From positions 1 to 34,611 of IMG/VR virus record IMGVR_UViG_3300032050_000440: 34,611 nucleotides of DNA; one strand, 5' to 3'. Shown here one piece after another: positions 17,034 to 25,504 of this stretch. A program made the translations under genes and the position numbers. The first letter of the stretch is position 1. Each line of letters begins with the position of its first letter. The DNA is from a virus. The notes below the pieces were generated by a model that was given only the letters and a program-made list of their open reading frames with translations, had not been told where the DNA came from and searched no databases.

Positions 17034-17555
17034 ATGGACTTGATGATCGACTTAGAAGGGCTTGCTACAGGCCCGGATACTACAATACTAACTATTGCGG
17101 CCCAGAGCTTTGACCCGTTTGGACAAGGACATTCTGGCCAGAGTTACTATGCTAGAGTCACATTAGAAAGCCAAGAAGACCGTGCTATTGATCAAGGCAC
17201 AATTGAATGGTGGGCCACACAACCTGCTGTGGTTCGAGACGAAGCGTTCAACGAACAAGGCCGTATTCCTCTAGATCAAGCATTAGATGGGCTAGGCCGG
17301 CTGATTTGGCACTCCAACAGAATCTGGGCACAAGGTCCCACTTACGACATGAACATTCTTGAGCATGCTTACAAGAGCTATCACAAGCCATTGCCTTGGA
17401 AGTACTACATGGTGCGTGATAGCCGTACTGTATTCTCGTTATGGCCTGATCAGCCTATCCCGCCTACTAGTCATCATGCGCTAGAAGATTGCCGCAGACA
17501 AATTGGCATGCTACAGCGCACACTAGATCATCTCAACGTAACCTCCTTAAAATGA
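17034..17555 (+). CDS. DEDDh 3'-5' exonuclease (RNase T/DnaQ-like)
   Basis: A 173-residue exonuclease of the DEDD superfamily, compact type. Motif I is MIDLEGL (D6, E8) followed by PDTTILTIAAQSFDP; motif II is the Asp in GPTYDMNIL (D105); motif III is HHALEDC (H147 or H148, D152). These residues bind two metal ions to remove 3' nucleotides. The WW and short length are like the group often annotated as Rv2179c-type 3'-5' exoribonucleases. It may recycle host RNA or DNA to nucleotides, which fits the dNMP kinase encoded next (ATGA overlap). A TACAAT -10 lies 5 nt before the ATG and no Shine-Dalgarno is seen. RNA versus DNA preference cannot be told. Confidence 0.85.
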   Translation: MDLMIDLEGLATGPDTTILTIAAQSFDPFGQGHSGQSYYARVTLESQEDRAIDQGTIEWWATQPAVVRDEAFNEQGRIPLDQALDGLGRLIWHSNRIWAQGPTYDMNILEHAYKSYHKPLPWKYYMVRDSRTVFSLWPDQPIPPTSHHALEDCRRQIGMLQRTLDHLNVTSLK

Positions 17556-18079
17556 CACTTCCAAAACTGCTGATTATTGGCAATGCTCGACACGGCAAAG
17601 ATACTGTGTGTGATATTCTGCGTGAAGAATTTGGTTATAGTTTTCGCTCTAGTTCAGACTTTTGTGCTGAAAAGTTTATCTATGCAGAGTTGAAATCCAA
17701 GTATGCATACACCAGCTACGAACAGTGTTTTGAGGATCGGCACAATCATCGATCAGAATGGTACGATATGATTCATGCTTACTGTAAAGACGATTATGCT
17801 AGACTAGGTAGAGAAATTTTTGCTGAAAATTCAATCTACTGCGGACTGCGCAACAAGAGTGAGTTCCATGCCATGCGGAATACTCAAGTATTTGATTTTG
17901 CTGTTTGGGTAGATCGTAGTGATCACTTGCCTGCAGAAGATCGTTCTAGTATGAGCCTGGAAATTTGGATGGCAGACTATGTGATCGATAACAACGGAAC
18001 ACTTGAAGATCTCAAACGCAACACCCGTGAATTGATGTCTACACTGTTATATAAATATTCCTTTAAGGAATCCTCTTGA
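17552..18079 (+). CDS. gp1: Deoxynucleoside monophosphate kinase (T4 gp1-like)
   Basis: A 175-residue P-loop kinase. The Walker A motif GNARHGKDT (about residues 10-18) has the GKDT ending of T4 gp1 (GVKRSGKDT) rather than the GKST or GKTT of most P-loop proteins. The remainder (SSSDFCAEKFIYAELKSKY, LGREIFAENSIYCGLRNKSE, DFAVWVDRSDHLP) fits a nucleotide kinase with an acidic, basic and aromatic substrate region. The family phosphorylates dNMPs to dNDPs for phage DNA synthesis. The ATG overlaps the stop of the exonuclease gene (ATGA), giving an exonuclease-kinase salvage pair; a longer in-frame start at 17489 was rejected. It ends in an internal late promoter for the next gene. Confidence 0.75.
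   Translation: MTLPKLLIIGNARHGKDTVCDILREEFGYSFRSSSDFCAEKFIYAELKSKYAYTSYEQCFEDRHNHRSEWYDMIHAYCKDDYARLGREIFAENSIYCGLRNKSEFHAMRNTQVFDFAVWVDRSDHLPAEDRSSMSLEIWMADYVIDNNGTLEDLKRNTRELMSTLLYKYSFKESS
18050..18057 (+). promoter_or_regulatory. T4-type late promoter for radical SAM gene
   Basis: Perfect TATAAATA inside the end of the kinase gene, 18 nt before the TTG start of the radical SAM gene, with AAGGAA (18065-18070) as ribosome site. Confidence 0.75.
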
Positions 18080-19530
18080 TAGTATTGTTTAACGACAGCC
18101 CAGACCCTCCAATTAGATCCCTCGGAGTTTATAGGATAGCCACAGAATTAAGAAGACATGGCGTAGAAGTAGAAGTTATTGATTTTTTGTCACACTGGGA
18201 TCAGTCTGTACTAATGAGATACTTAGACACTATTACAGACATTGACTGGTGGGGATTTAGTACCAAGTTTTTTCCGCCCACATACAACTCTGAAAACTTT
18301 GCTGGCCAGGCTACTTTTCGCAACAATGAATGGACGTTTGACAATCACAATGCTGGTTTTATGACTGAACTGTCAAACAAAGATGAAGCATTGTTAATTA
18401 ACTACATAAAAAAACGTCAAGGTACAATTGTAGTTGGCGGCCCCAATGCTGAGATAATTCAACACATGCCAGTGAACATTGACATCATATGTGCTGGGTA
18501 TTCAGATCTAGCAGTAATGGCTGTACACAATCATATTGTGCAAGACAGCAATTTAATTTATACAGAATTCAATGACAAAAAATATGTAGATGCTGACAAA
18601 CACTATGCGGTTCAATTGTTAAACAATCTAACAACAGAATATGCTGAATCAGATTTTGTAACTGACGACTGGGTGTTGCCGGTTGAAATAGGCAGGGGTT
18701 GCATTTTTCAGTGTGCGTTTTGCGAATTTGATCACCTGGGCAAAAAGCCTGGCACCTACATTCGTCCCAAGGAAGAAATCAAGCAAGATATACTGTACAG
18801 GTACAATACATTTGGCGTAAAAAAGTTCATGTTTGTTGATGATACATTCAATGACAGTTTGGAAAAAATGTATTTGATTAGAGATATTCGACAAGAAACT
18901 GGCATAGATTTTGAATTTTGGAGTTATTGTCGAGTTGATCTTTTGGCAGCAAATCCTGAGCAGGTGGATCTTATTCCAGAGATTGGATGGAAATCATTTA
19001 CCATTGGTATTGAAACATTCAATCGTGCCAGCGGAAAAGCTGTGGGCAAAGGAGCAGATCCTGAAAAACTCAAACACTTTTTGATTGCACTTAAACAACG
19101 ATTTCCTGAACTCAGACTACAAGTCAATATCATTGTGGGATTACCACACGACACTGAAGACACCATTAGAGAAACTGCAGAGTGGTTTTTGGCCAATCCA
19201 GATATTGCTGAGTACGCTAAATTTGCCACATTGAGAATTAAAAACCCACAAGGTCTTACCAAGAACATTAGTAAAATAAGCAAAGATCCTGAAAAGTACG
19301 GGTACAAAATATTAGATGGAAAACAGTTTGATGTGTTTAGATGGACAACTCCTTACTTGAACACCAACTCTGCTCAACAACTAGTAGAAAAATACAATCC
19401 AATGTTGGGTGCAGTACGGCCCAGATACGATCATGTCACTGCACTTAGCAATCAATCTTATTTTATCAAAGACAAGTTGTATATAATTCAGGATTATATT
19501 TCAAAAAAATTACACTATCGAAACGTTTAA
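18076..19530 (+). CDS. B12-binding-type radical SAM enzyme
   Basis: A 484-residue radical SAM protein. Residues 1-170 resemble a cobalamin-binding Rossmann domain (SLGVYRIATELRRHGVEVEV, then TIVVGGPNAEIIQHMPVNID and ICAGYSD). No DxHxxG cobalamin motif is seen, as in many class-B-like members. The radical SAM core follows, with the cluster motif C209-x3-C213-x2-C216 (GRGCIFQCAFCEF) and SFTIGIETFNRASGKAVGKG. The family does methyl transfer, ring formation or sulfur insertion on varied substrates; none can be named. It starts with TTG, which overlaps the kinase stop (TTGA), after AAGGAA. Its arginine codons lean to AGA/AGG and its sequence is visibly A/T-richer than the tail genes, suggesting transfer. 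It converges on the HNH gene with a 4-nt overlap. Confidence 0.85.
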   Translation: MIVLFNDSPDPPIRSLGVYRIATELRRHGVEVEVIDFLSHWDQSVLMRYLDTITDIDWWGFSTKFFPPTYNSENFAGQATFRNNEWTFDNHNAGFMTELSNKDEALLINYIKKRQGTIVVGGPNAEIIQHMPVNIDIICAGYSDLAVMAVHNHIVQDSNLIYTEFNDKKYVDADKHYAVQLLNNLTTEYAESDFVTDDWVLPVEIGRGCIFQCAFCEFDHLGKKPGTYIRPKEEIKQDILYRYNTFGVKKFMFVDDTFNDSLEKMYLIRDIRQETGIDFEFWSYCRVDLLAANPEQVDLIPEIGWKSFTIGIETFNRASGKAVGKGADPEKLKHFLIALKQRFPELRLQVNIIVGLPHDTEDTIRETAEWFLANPDIAEYAKFATLRIKNPQGLTKNISKISKDPEKYGYKILDGKQFDVFRWTTPYLNTNSAQQLVEKYNPMLGAVRPRYDHVTALSNQSYFIKDKLYIIQDYISKKLHYRNV

Positions 19531-19871
19531 CAATCAGGATTAAGATCTCCGGGCTTCCATGGTAAATCGCTCTTGGCCACAGCTTCAACACAGTTGCGGC
19601 AAATACACTTTAGATTTTTAACTCCTACATTGTTTAGGTTGCCATCTACGTGATACACTAGAATCTGGCTGGAGTATCGTGCAATAAACCCGCAACGATC
19701 ACAGGTCATTTTTTTCTTGAATCCCGTAGATTCCCAGCGGGGTTTTCTTGTTTTTATACTGCGATTTTTTCTTGTGCAACTATCACACCGACCACGATAG
19801 TGTGTAACACCATTGCGTGTGTAGTTCACAGCACAAGGACGTTGATTACAAGCAGGGCAAATGGGTCTCAT
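19527..19871 (-). CDS. HNH/zinc-finger endonuclease-like protein
   Basis: A 114-residue basic protein. It has CPACNQRPC near the N-terminus, then CDSCTRK, CDRCGF and CICRNC pairs, which likely bind two zinc ions, and a C-terminal VYHVDGNLNNVG followed by NLKCICRNC. The H-DGN-N-NL-C-NC pattern is that of HNH nucleases. Such genes are common free-standing homing or packaging-related endonucleases in T4-like phages. It is on the minus strand, 4 nt overlapping the radical SAM stop and divergent from gp18. The start at 19871 was chosen because the Cys-rich domain begins there and a late-like octamer (GCTAAATA) ends 4 nt upstream; a longer in-frame version to 19982 would run through the gp18 promoter and start codon. 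Confidence 0.7.
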   Translation of the reverse strand: MRPICPACNQRPCAVNYTRNGVTHYRGRCDSCTRKNRSIKTRKPRWESTGFKKKMTCDRCGFIARYSSQILVYHVDGNLNNVGVKNLKCICRNCVEAVAKSDLPWKPGDLNPDC

Positions 19872-19875
19872 ACGG

Positions 19876-19883
19876 TATTTAGC
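19876..19883 (-). promoter_or_regulatory. Late-type promoter variant for HNH gene
   Basis: GCTAAATA on the minus strand, 4 nt before the HNH ATG. It keeps the TAAATA core only; its main support is that the same close spacing is seen at other genes here. Confidence 0.4.
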
Positions 19884-19934
19884 GACAGGACCTTTGCCAA
19901 AGGGCACCGTAACACCGCCTTTTTTGAATATACC

Positions 19935-19942
19935 TATAAATA
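19935..19942 (+). promoter_or_regulatory. T4-type late promoter for gp18
   Basis: Perfect TATAAATA, 24 nt before the gp18 ATG, with AAGGAA at 19954-19959 as ribosome site. Confidence 0.87.
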
Positions 19943-19966
19943 TTGTATCTTGAAAAGGAATTGACC

Positions 19967-22900
19967 ATGGCTCTAGTATCACCAGGCGTAGAAGTAACAG
20001 TAATTGACGAGAGTCAATATATCCCTTCCGCTGTTAACACAGTACCGTATTTTTTAATCGCTACTGCACAGAACAAAGTAAGTTCAGACGGCGTGACAGT
20101 TGCCGCTGGAACATTGGCAGCTAATGCTAATAAGACGTATCTAATCACAAGTCAGCGAGACTTGGCCGCCACATTTGGCGTGCCATTCTTCTATCAGACC
20201 ACAACAGGTACACCAATCAACGGCTACGAACTCAACGAGTACGGCTTGTTGGCAGCGTACAGTTCATTGGGTATTACAAATCGTTGTTATGTACAACGTG
20301 CCAATATTGACTTGTCAGAATTAACTGCCAGCTTGGTTCGTCCAACAGGCAACCCCAATGACGGTGATTACTGGTTAGACACATCCACAAGTGTTTGGGG
20401 CATCCAGGAGTGGAATCAAACAACCAACACATTCACAGTAAAAACTCCCATTGTTATCACAGACACTGCAGATGTTGTTAACTTTAGCGCCGGCAATTAC
20501 ACACCAAATGCTGACATAGGCAGCATTGGCGATTACGCAATCTCTGCAGTAGCTACGTCAAACCCTGGCTACTACAAAAATGCATCAAATGCCTGGGTAT
20601 TAGTTGGTGGAGATGCGTGGAAAGCGTCTTGGCCTACAATTACTGGAACAGGAACTCCTACTAGCCTTACTGCTGGTAACATTATTGTGATCAATGGCAC
20701 TACTGTTACTGTTTCTGCTACCAACACATTGGCTCAGCTGTCTACCGATATCAATGCCGCTGCAATTCCAGGAGTTACTTCGTCAGTTGTATCAAGCAAA
20801 TTACAACTAACTGCAAACAGCCTCACAACCCCTGACATTAGTAGCTTGGTTGGCGGTGCAATTGATATTGATATTACTAGTACATCTGCATTGTTACTAG
20901 CTCTTGGCATCCCTGCCGGCGTGTACTACGCACCAACATACTTGCCTTCATACAGTTATCAAGCACCTCGCTGGGCAGTGGGACAACCGGTTACTGCAAC
21001 TAACTGGCCATCTCCTACAGGCTCTGTATGGAACAACATGAGTCCTGCCAACAGCGGTGTATCTCTTAAAGTTAAGAAATATAGTTCAGCATTGGGCACG
21101 TTTGTCAGTCAAACAACAGGCACTTACAGCAACCCCACAGCGGCAATTTATGCACTAGATCCCACAGGCGGCGGAAAAAATATTCCAGTTGGTACTACGG
21201 TTGCAATCTGGGACGCTATATCTTATGGTGGCGCAGATCCATACATGGCCTTGGAAATTATTGAGCGTAGCTCACTTGGACCTACTGTAATCACTGGATC
21301 TACAAATACACCTGGACCGTTTGTAAATGGCACCACTTTCCGCATCACAGGAAGTCAGACAGATGGTACTAGCCAAGGGGCCAACGTAACTATAAACGGT
21401 ACAAATACTGCTGCTTTTATTACAGCGGTAAGCTCGGCCAACATCACCAACGTCAGCGCCAGTGTAAACTCATCTGGAGCAATTGTGATGACTCACTCCA
21501 CTGGTGGTAACATGAGTCTGCAAAACCTTACTGGAACTCCTGTAACTTTAGCTGGATTCACAGTTGACACCCCTGGATGCAGACCAGCATTTAGAACAGC
21601 AAACGCTATTGCGTTGACAAATTGGCAGTCAACCCCAGAGTTTACCTACACTGCTAGTACCACAGCACCTGATCAAGACCCAGCAGATGGTCGATTGTGG
21701 TATTACAGCACAGTAAGTGATGCAGATATCTTGATTCAAAACGATGGTGAATGGGTTGGATATAGAACTGTTAACCCAGATGTACGTGGGTTTGATTTAA
21801 CTGAAACAGACCCTGCAGGACCACTGATTGCTGCCACTGCTCCTATTGAACAAAGTGATGGCACTGCATTAGTATATGGCGACTTGTGGATTGACACCAG
21901 CGACCTAGAAAATTATCCTAAACTATATCGTTGGGAATTAGTAACTGGTGTTGCACAGTGGGTGGAAGTTGACACTACTGATCAAGTCACACAAAACGGT
22001 ATCTTGTTTGCAGATGCACGTTGGGCCGGCAATGGCACAACTGACCCTGTGATGGATCCTTTCCCAACCATTGAAAGTTTGTTGACTAGCAGTTACCTGG
22101 ACCTAGATGCTCCTAACCCAGATCTATATCCTGAAGGCATGTTGTTGTTTAACACACGTCGGTCAGGATACAATGTCAAGAGCTTCCAAAGTGATTACTT
22201 CAATGCCGAATCATATCCTGATGACACATTGCCAACAGTCAAGAGCACTTGGCTCACAGCTAGTGGTAACCGCGATGATGGTGCCATGTGGTCTGGTCGC
22301 CAAGCCCAACGTCAGTTGATTGTGCAAGCCATGAAAGCAGGTATTGACACCAGCGAAGCAGCACGTGAAGAACAAAATCAGTTCAGCTTGATCGCTGCCA
22401 CAGCTTATCCAGAGTTGATTCCTAACATGGTTGCACTCAGCAATGAGCGCAACAACACATTGTTTGTAGTGGGCGACACGCCAATGCGCTTGCCTGCAAC
22501 AGGTACAGATCTTGCCGCCTGGGCCACAAACAACGGTGGGCTAGGTTTCCGAACAGAAGACGGCTTAGTAACCGCTAGCCAGTACTTGGGTACATTCTAC
22601 CCCAGCTGCCAGACTACAGACTTGTCAGGCAACACAGTGGTAACAGCACCAAGTCACATGATGATGCGTACTATTATCCGCAGTGATGCAGTGAGCTATC
22701 CATGGCTAGCACCTGCTGGTACACGTCGTGGTGTTGTTGACAATGCTATTGCTATTGGTTATATTGATGCAGCCACTGGTGAATTCCAGCAGTTGAACAT
22801 GGGACAAGGTCTACGTGATGTGTTGTATGAAAACGACATCAACCCAATTACCTTCATCCCAGGTGTGGGTATTGTTAACTTTGGTAACAAGACCACAACA

Positions 22901-23242
22901 AGTATTACCAGCGCACTGGATCGTATCAACGTTAGCCGACTGGTTGCGTTCTTGCGTGGTAGACTTGAAGAGATTGGCAAACTGTATTTGTTTGAACCCA
23001 ATGACGATATTACTCGTGCTGAAATCACCAACACAGTCAACAGCTTGATGATTGACTTGGTGGCCAAGCGTGGTATCTATGACTACTTGGTGGTTTGTGA
23101 CTTGAGTAACAATACTCCAGCACGTATTGACCGCAACGAGTTGTGGCTGGATATTGCTATTGAACCAGTGAAAGCAGTGGAGTTTATCTACATTCCATTG
23201 CGTATCAAGAACACTGGCGAAATCTCAGGACAAGCATCCTAA
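19967..23242 (+). CDS. gp18: Contractile tail sheath protein gp18
   Basis: A 1091-residue tail sheath. The N-terminus (MALVSPGVEVTVIDESQYIP) and the last 250 residues (SDAVSYPWLAPAGTRRGVVD, PITFIPGVGIVNFGNKTT, SRLVAFLRGRLEEIGKLYLF, IDLAIEP-type strand near the end) are typical of contractile sheaths; those parts form the polymer interface that contracts to push the tube into the host. T4 gp18 has 659 residues, so this protein carries over 400 extra, apparently as surface insertions between about residues 125 and 670. These hold GDYWLD (133-138), GRLWYY (about 575) and GDLWID (about 638), each followed by an aromatic strand. The start at 19967 follows AAGGAA and a perfect late promoter; a TTG at 19943 was rejected. 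A hairpin follows the stop. Confidence 0.92.
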   Translation: MALVSPGVEVTVIDESQYIPSAVNTVPYFLIATAQNKVSSDGVTVAAGTLAANANKTYLITSQRDLAATFGVPFFYQTTTGTPINGYELNEYGLLAAYSSLGITNRCYVQRANIDLSELTASLVRPTGNPNDGDYWLDTSTSVWGIQEWNQTTNTFTVKTPIVITDTADVVNFSAGNYTPNADIGSIGDYAISAVATSNPGYYKNASNAWVLVGGDAWKASWPTITGTGTPTSLTAGNIIVINGTTVTVSATNTLAQLSTDINAAAIPGVTSSVVSSKLQLTANSLTTPDISSLVGGAIDIDITSTSALLLALGIPAGVYYAPTYLPSYSYQAPRWAVGQPVTATNWPSPTGSVWNNMSPANSGVSLKVKKYSSALGTFVSQTTGTYSNPTAAIYALDPTGGGKNIPVGTTVAIWDAISYGGADPYMALEIIERSSLGPTVITGSTNTPGPFVNGTTFRITGSQTDGTSQGANVTINGTNTAAFITAVSSANITNVSASVNSSGAIVMTHSTGGNMSLQNLTGTPVTLAGFTVDTPGCRPAFRTANAIALTNWQSTPEFTYTASTTAPDQDPADGRLWYYSTVSDADILIQNDGEWVGYRTVNPDVRGFDLTETDPAGPLIAATAPIEQSDGTALVYGDLWIDTSDLENYPKLYRWELVTGVAQWVEVDTTDQVTQNGILFADARWAGNGTTDPVMDPFPTIESLLTSSYLDLDAPNPDLYPEGMLLFNTRRSGYNVKSFQSDYFNAESYPDDTLPTVKSTWLTASGNRDDGAMWSGRQAQRQLIVQAMKAGIDTSEAAREEQNQFSLIAATAYPELIPNMVALSNERNNTLFVVGDTPMRLPATGTDLAAWATNNGGLGFRTEDGLVTASQYLGTFYPSCQTTDLSGNTVVTAPSHMMMRTIIRSDAVSYPWLAPAGTRRGVVDNAIAIGYIDAATGEFQQLNMGQGLRDVLYENDINPITFIPGVGIVNFGNKTTTSITSALDRINVSRLVAFLRGRLEEIGKLYLFEPNDDITRAEITNTVNSLMIDLVAKRGIYDYLVVCDLSNNTPARIDRNELWLDIAIEPVKAVEFIYIPLRIKNTGEISGQAS

Positions 23243-23249
23243 TGAAAAC

Positions 23250-23271
23250 GGTGGGTGATTTTTCACCCACC
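23250..23271 (+). terminator. Terminator-like hairpin after gp18
   Basis: GGTGGGTGA (23250-23258) pairs perfectly with TCACCCACC (23263-23271) around a TTTT loop, followed by ATTTC, a short T run only. It separates gp18 from gp19 and may adjust the ratio of their transcripts. Confidence 0.6.
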
Positions 23272-23277
23272 ATTTCA

Positions 23278-23285
23278 GGTAAATA
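23278..23285 (+). promoter_or_regulatory. Late-type promoter variant for gp19
   Basis: GGTAAATA just after the gp18 hairpin and 24 nt before the gp19 ATG, with CAGGAG at 23293-23298 as ribosome site. Same variant as before gp13. Confidence 0.5.
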
Positions 23286-23309
23286 AAAGTAACAGGAGAT
23301 ACCAACAAA

Positions 23310-23945
23310 ATGGCAAGTTCATCACTATCAAGAATGTCAGTTCCACTGGGTGGCCAGGCTGATCAGGGCTTGTTGATGCCCAAACTCAAATATCGCTTCC
23401 GTGTGTTTTTTGAGAACTTTGGCGCCAGCGCAAGCCCTACTACTGAATTAACAAAACAGGTAATGACTTTCAACAGACCTAACCTGAGCTTTGAAGACAT
23501 TACTATACCAATCTACAACTCAACATTGAAGTTGGCTGGTAAACCTACATGGGCCGACGTTGCTTGCGAAATTCGTGACGACGCATCTGGCTCAGTGAGC
23601 AAATTGGTTGGATCTCAACTGCAGAAGCAAATGGACTTCCTGGAAATGGCTTCAGCTAGTGCCGGTATTGACTACAAATTCTTAACACGTTTGGAAATTC
23701 TAGACGGGGGCAATGGCTCTGCTGAACCTACAGTTCTTGAAACTTGGGAATTGTATGGTTGCTACTTGAAGTCAGCAGACTACGGACAATTGAGTTACGC
23801 TGACAGTCAAGTTGTTTCAATCACCCTGTCTATTGCTTACGATAATGCCAACCAAATCCCATCTGGATCTAACGGTGCTGGTGTTGGTGGTGCTATTGGT
23901 CGAACACTAGGTGACGTTGTGACAGGTGCTGGTGCAGCCAGCTAA
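23310..23945 (+). CDS. gp19: Tail tube protein gp19
   Basis: A 211-residue tube protein directly after the sheath gene, as in T4. Core features of the tube fold are visible: KLKYRFRVFFENFG near residue 25, TKQVMTFNRPNLSFEDITIP, then STLKLAGKPTWADVACEIRD, a helix (LQKQMDFLEMASASA), LTRLEILDGGNG, ETWELYGCYLKSADYGQLSY, and a final strand SQVVSITLSIAYDNA. gp19 hexamers stack to form the inner tube inside the sheath. The length is slightly above T4 gp19 (163 residues) because of a Gly/Ala-rich C-terminal tail. Good ribosome site (CAGGAG). Confidence 0.9.
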   Translation: MASSSLSRMSVPLGGQADQGLLMPKLKYRFRVFFENFGASASPTTELTKQVMTFNRPNLSFEDITIPIYNSTLKLAGKPTWADVACEIRDDASGSVSKLVGSQLQKQMDFLEMASASAGIDYKFLTRLEILDGGNGSAEPTVLETWELYGCYLKSADYGQLSYADSQVVSITLSIAYDNANQIPSGSNGAGVGGAIGRTLGDVVTGAGAAS

Positions 23946-23963
23946 TAAACTGGCTAATAACTA

Positions 23964-25148
23964 ATGTCATCGTCATTAGCATCATTTGGTCAGCAAATCT
24001 TCAAAGGATTTAGCGCAGTAGATGGTTTGCGTGGTTACGATCACGCAAATCGCGTTTTTACTCCCAACGGTTACGAACTCAAACCACGATTTAAGTTTTT
24101 ATTTCATGTGGCATTCACAATCAACTCAGCAGTAATTCCTAAAATACGTGGTGCAGTTGGCCTCCAAGATATTGCCAATCTCAGCTTGGTGGTCAAAACA
24201 GTTGACTTGCCCAAGTATACTATTGCCACAGAAACACTCAATCAGTACAATCGTAAACGTGTGATTCAAACCAAGATCAATTATGATCCTGTAAACATTA
24301 CATTCCACGATGACGGATCGGATCTAGTGCGTAACATGTGGTACAACTACTACAGCTATTACTACAAAGATGCCAGCCAAGCCTATGGCTCTACCAACAA
24401 CAACAATGGCAGCATGGGCGCAGAAGGCAACGGTACCAAAGGGTTTGGCTATAACGGCCGAGACATTTACAATCAAGACCGCATGGGCGGAGTTAACGAC
24501 TGGGGCTATATTGGCGAGGCAATTGACGACGGCACAGTGAGCTCATCAGGCAAGCCTCCGTTCTTCTCAGACATTAGAATTTTTGGATTTGATTATCAGC
24601 ACAAGTTTGCTGAGTATATCTTGATCAACCCGTTGATTTCAAACTGGGCACATGACACCTATGACTACAGTCAAGGCAACGGACTCATGCAACACTCCAT
24701 GACCATTGCTTACGAAACAGTAAAATACAAGCAAGGTGCACCCAACAAGTCTGCTCCGGGCTTTGCTAATCCAGCACACTATGACACTACGCCAAGTCCA
24801 TTGGCTCGCCCTGGTACCACAGCTACTATTTTAGGCCAAGGCGGCATATTAGATGTTGCTGGAGGTATTTCTAGCGACCTGCAGTCAGGTTCTGTACTGG
24901 GCTTGATTGGCGCGGCACAAAAAGCCAGCACAGCTTACAATACATTCAAAGGCAAAAATCTCAAGAGTATTGTCAAATCAGAAGCCACTGCAATTGGTAC
25001 ACAAGTGATTGTGGGCGCATTACCCGGCGCCATTCGCAGTGTGGCCAACAAAGCTGATGGCGTGTTCTTCCCAACAGCGACCGCGGCTCGTAATCAAGCC
25101 ACAGTGAATCAAATCAACCAAGGACAAATTGCAGGCGGTGGTGTATGA
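23964..25148 (+). CDS. Tube-like tail protein (gp19/gp54 type)
   Basis: A 394-residue protein with the same tube-fold signs as gp19 in its first 150 residues: ELKPRFKFLFHVAFTINSAV, NLSLVVKTVDLPKYTIATET, LNQYNRKRVIQTKINYDPVN, ITFHDDGSDLVRNMWYNYYS. After an Asn/Gly-rich loop, FFSDIRIFGFDYQHKFAEYI and LINPLISNWAHDTYDYSQG complete the fold, with MQHSMTIAYETVKY as last strand. The C-terminal 140 residues are Ala/Gly-rich. In T4, gp54 and gp48 are tube-like proteins that start the tube on the baseplate, and gp3 ends it. This may be the gp54 equivalent or a second tube protein. It follows gp19 by 18 nt with no clear ribosome site and overlaps the next gene (ATGA). Confidence 0.7.
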   Translation: MSSSLASFGQQIFKGFSAVDGLRGYDHANRVFTPNGYELKPRFKFLFHVAFTINSAVIPKIRGAVGLQDIANLSLVVKTVDLPKYTIATETLNQYNRKRVIQTKINYDPVNITFHDDGSDLVRNMWYNYYSYYYKDASQAYGSTNNNNGSMGAEGNGTKGFGYNGRDIYNQDRMGGVNDWGYIGEAIDDGTVSSSGKPPFFSDIRIFGFDYQHKFAEYILINPLISNWAHDTYDYSQGNGLMQHSMTIAYETVKYKQGAPNKSAPGFANPAHYDTTPSPLARPGTTATILGQGGILDVAGGISSDLQSGSVLGLIGAAQKASTAYNTFKGKNLKSIVKSEATAIGTQVIVGALPGAIRSVANKADGVFFPTATAARNQATVNQINQGQIAGGGV

Positions 25149-25504
25149 GCACAGTAAATTATACCAACTATAACAAAGACCTAACTGTTAGAGTTTTTGA
25201 CAGTTTTTACAACTACGATGTTAACGTTCCTGCTGATGAGTACGACATTGTGTATTCGTATTTTCGCAGTGTAATGGCCACAGCCCGTATTGCCGGCAAC
25301 TTCACAGTGAGTTTGTTTAGAGTAGCAGAAGAAACTCGTGTTCCGGCACTGACGTTGTTAGACGCAATGAAAGGCCAAACAGGATTGAATCTCACAGCAA
25401 GCCTGGCCTACTATCTTAATTCAATCCGTAGCCGCGCTACCTTGCTGGGTATCAACGCCAGCACAGTTCCCAATCAATACGCAGCCAGACTAGTACTACA
25501 ATGA
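25145..25504 (+). CDS. Small conserved tail-cluster protein
   Basis: A 119-residue soluble protein (MSTVNYTNYNKDLTVRVFDS). The first half is beta with aromatic residues; the second half is helical (AEETRVPALTLLDAMKGQ, NLTASLAYYLNSIRSRATLL). No family was recognised. It is translationally coupled at both ends: its ATG overlaps the stop of the tube-like gene and its TGA overlaps the gp4 ATG (ATGA each). Position between tube and head-completion genes suggests a virion or assembly factor. Confidence 0.65.
   Translation: MSTVNYTNYNKDLTVRVFDSFYNYDVNVPADEYDIVYSYFRSVMATARIAGNFTVSLFRVAEETRVPALTLLDAMKGQTGLNLTASLAYYLNSIRSRATLLGINASTVPNQYAARLVLQ

Noticed and set aside
19872-19982. 37-residue N-terminal extension of the HNH protein
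   Set aside because: It would be transcribed antisense through the gp18 promoter and start codon, and the recognisable Cys motifs begin only at 19871.
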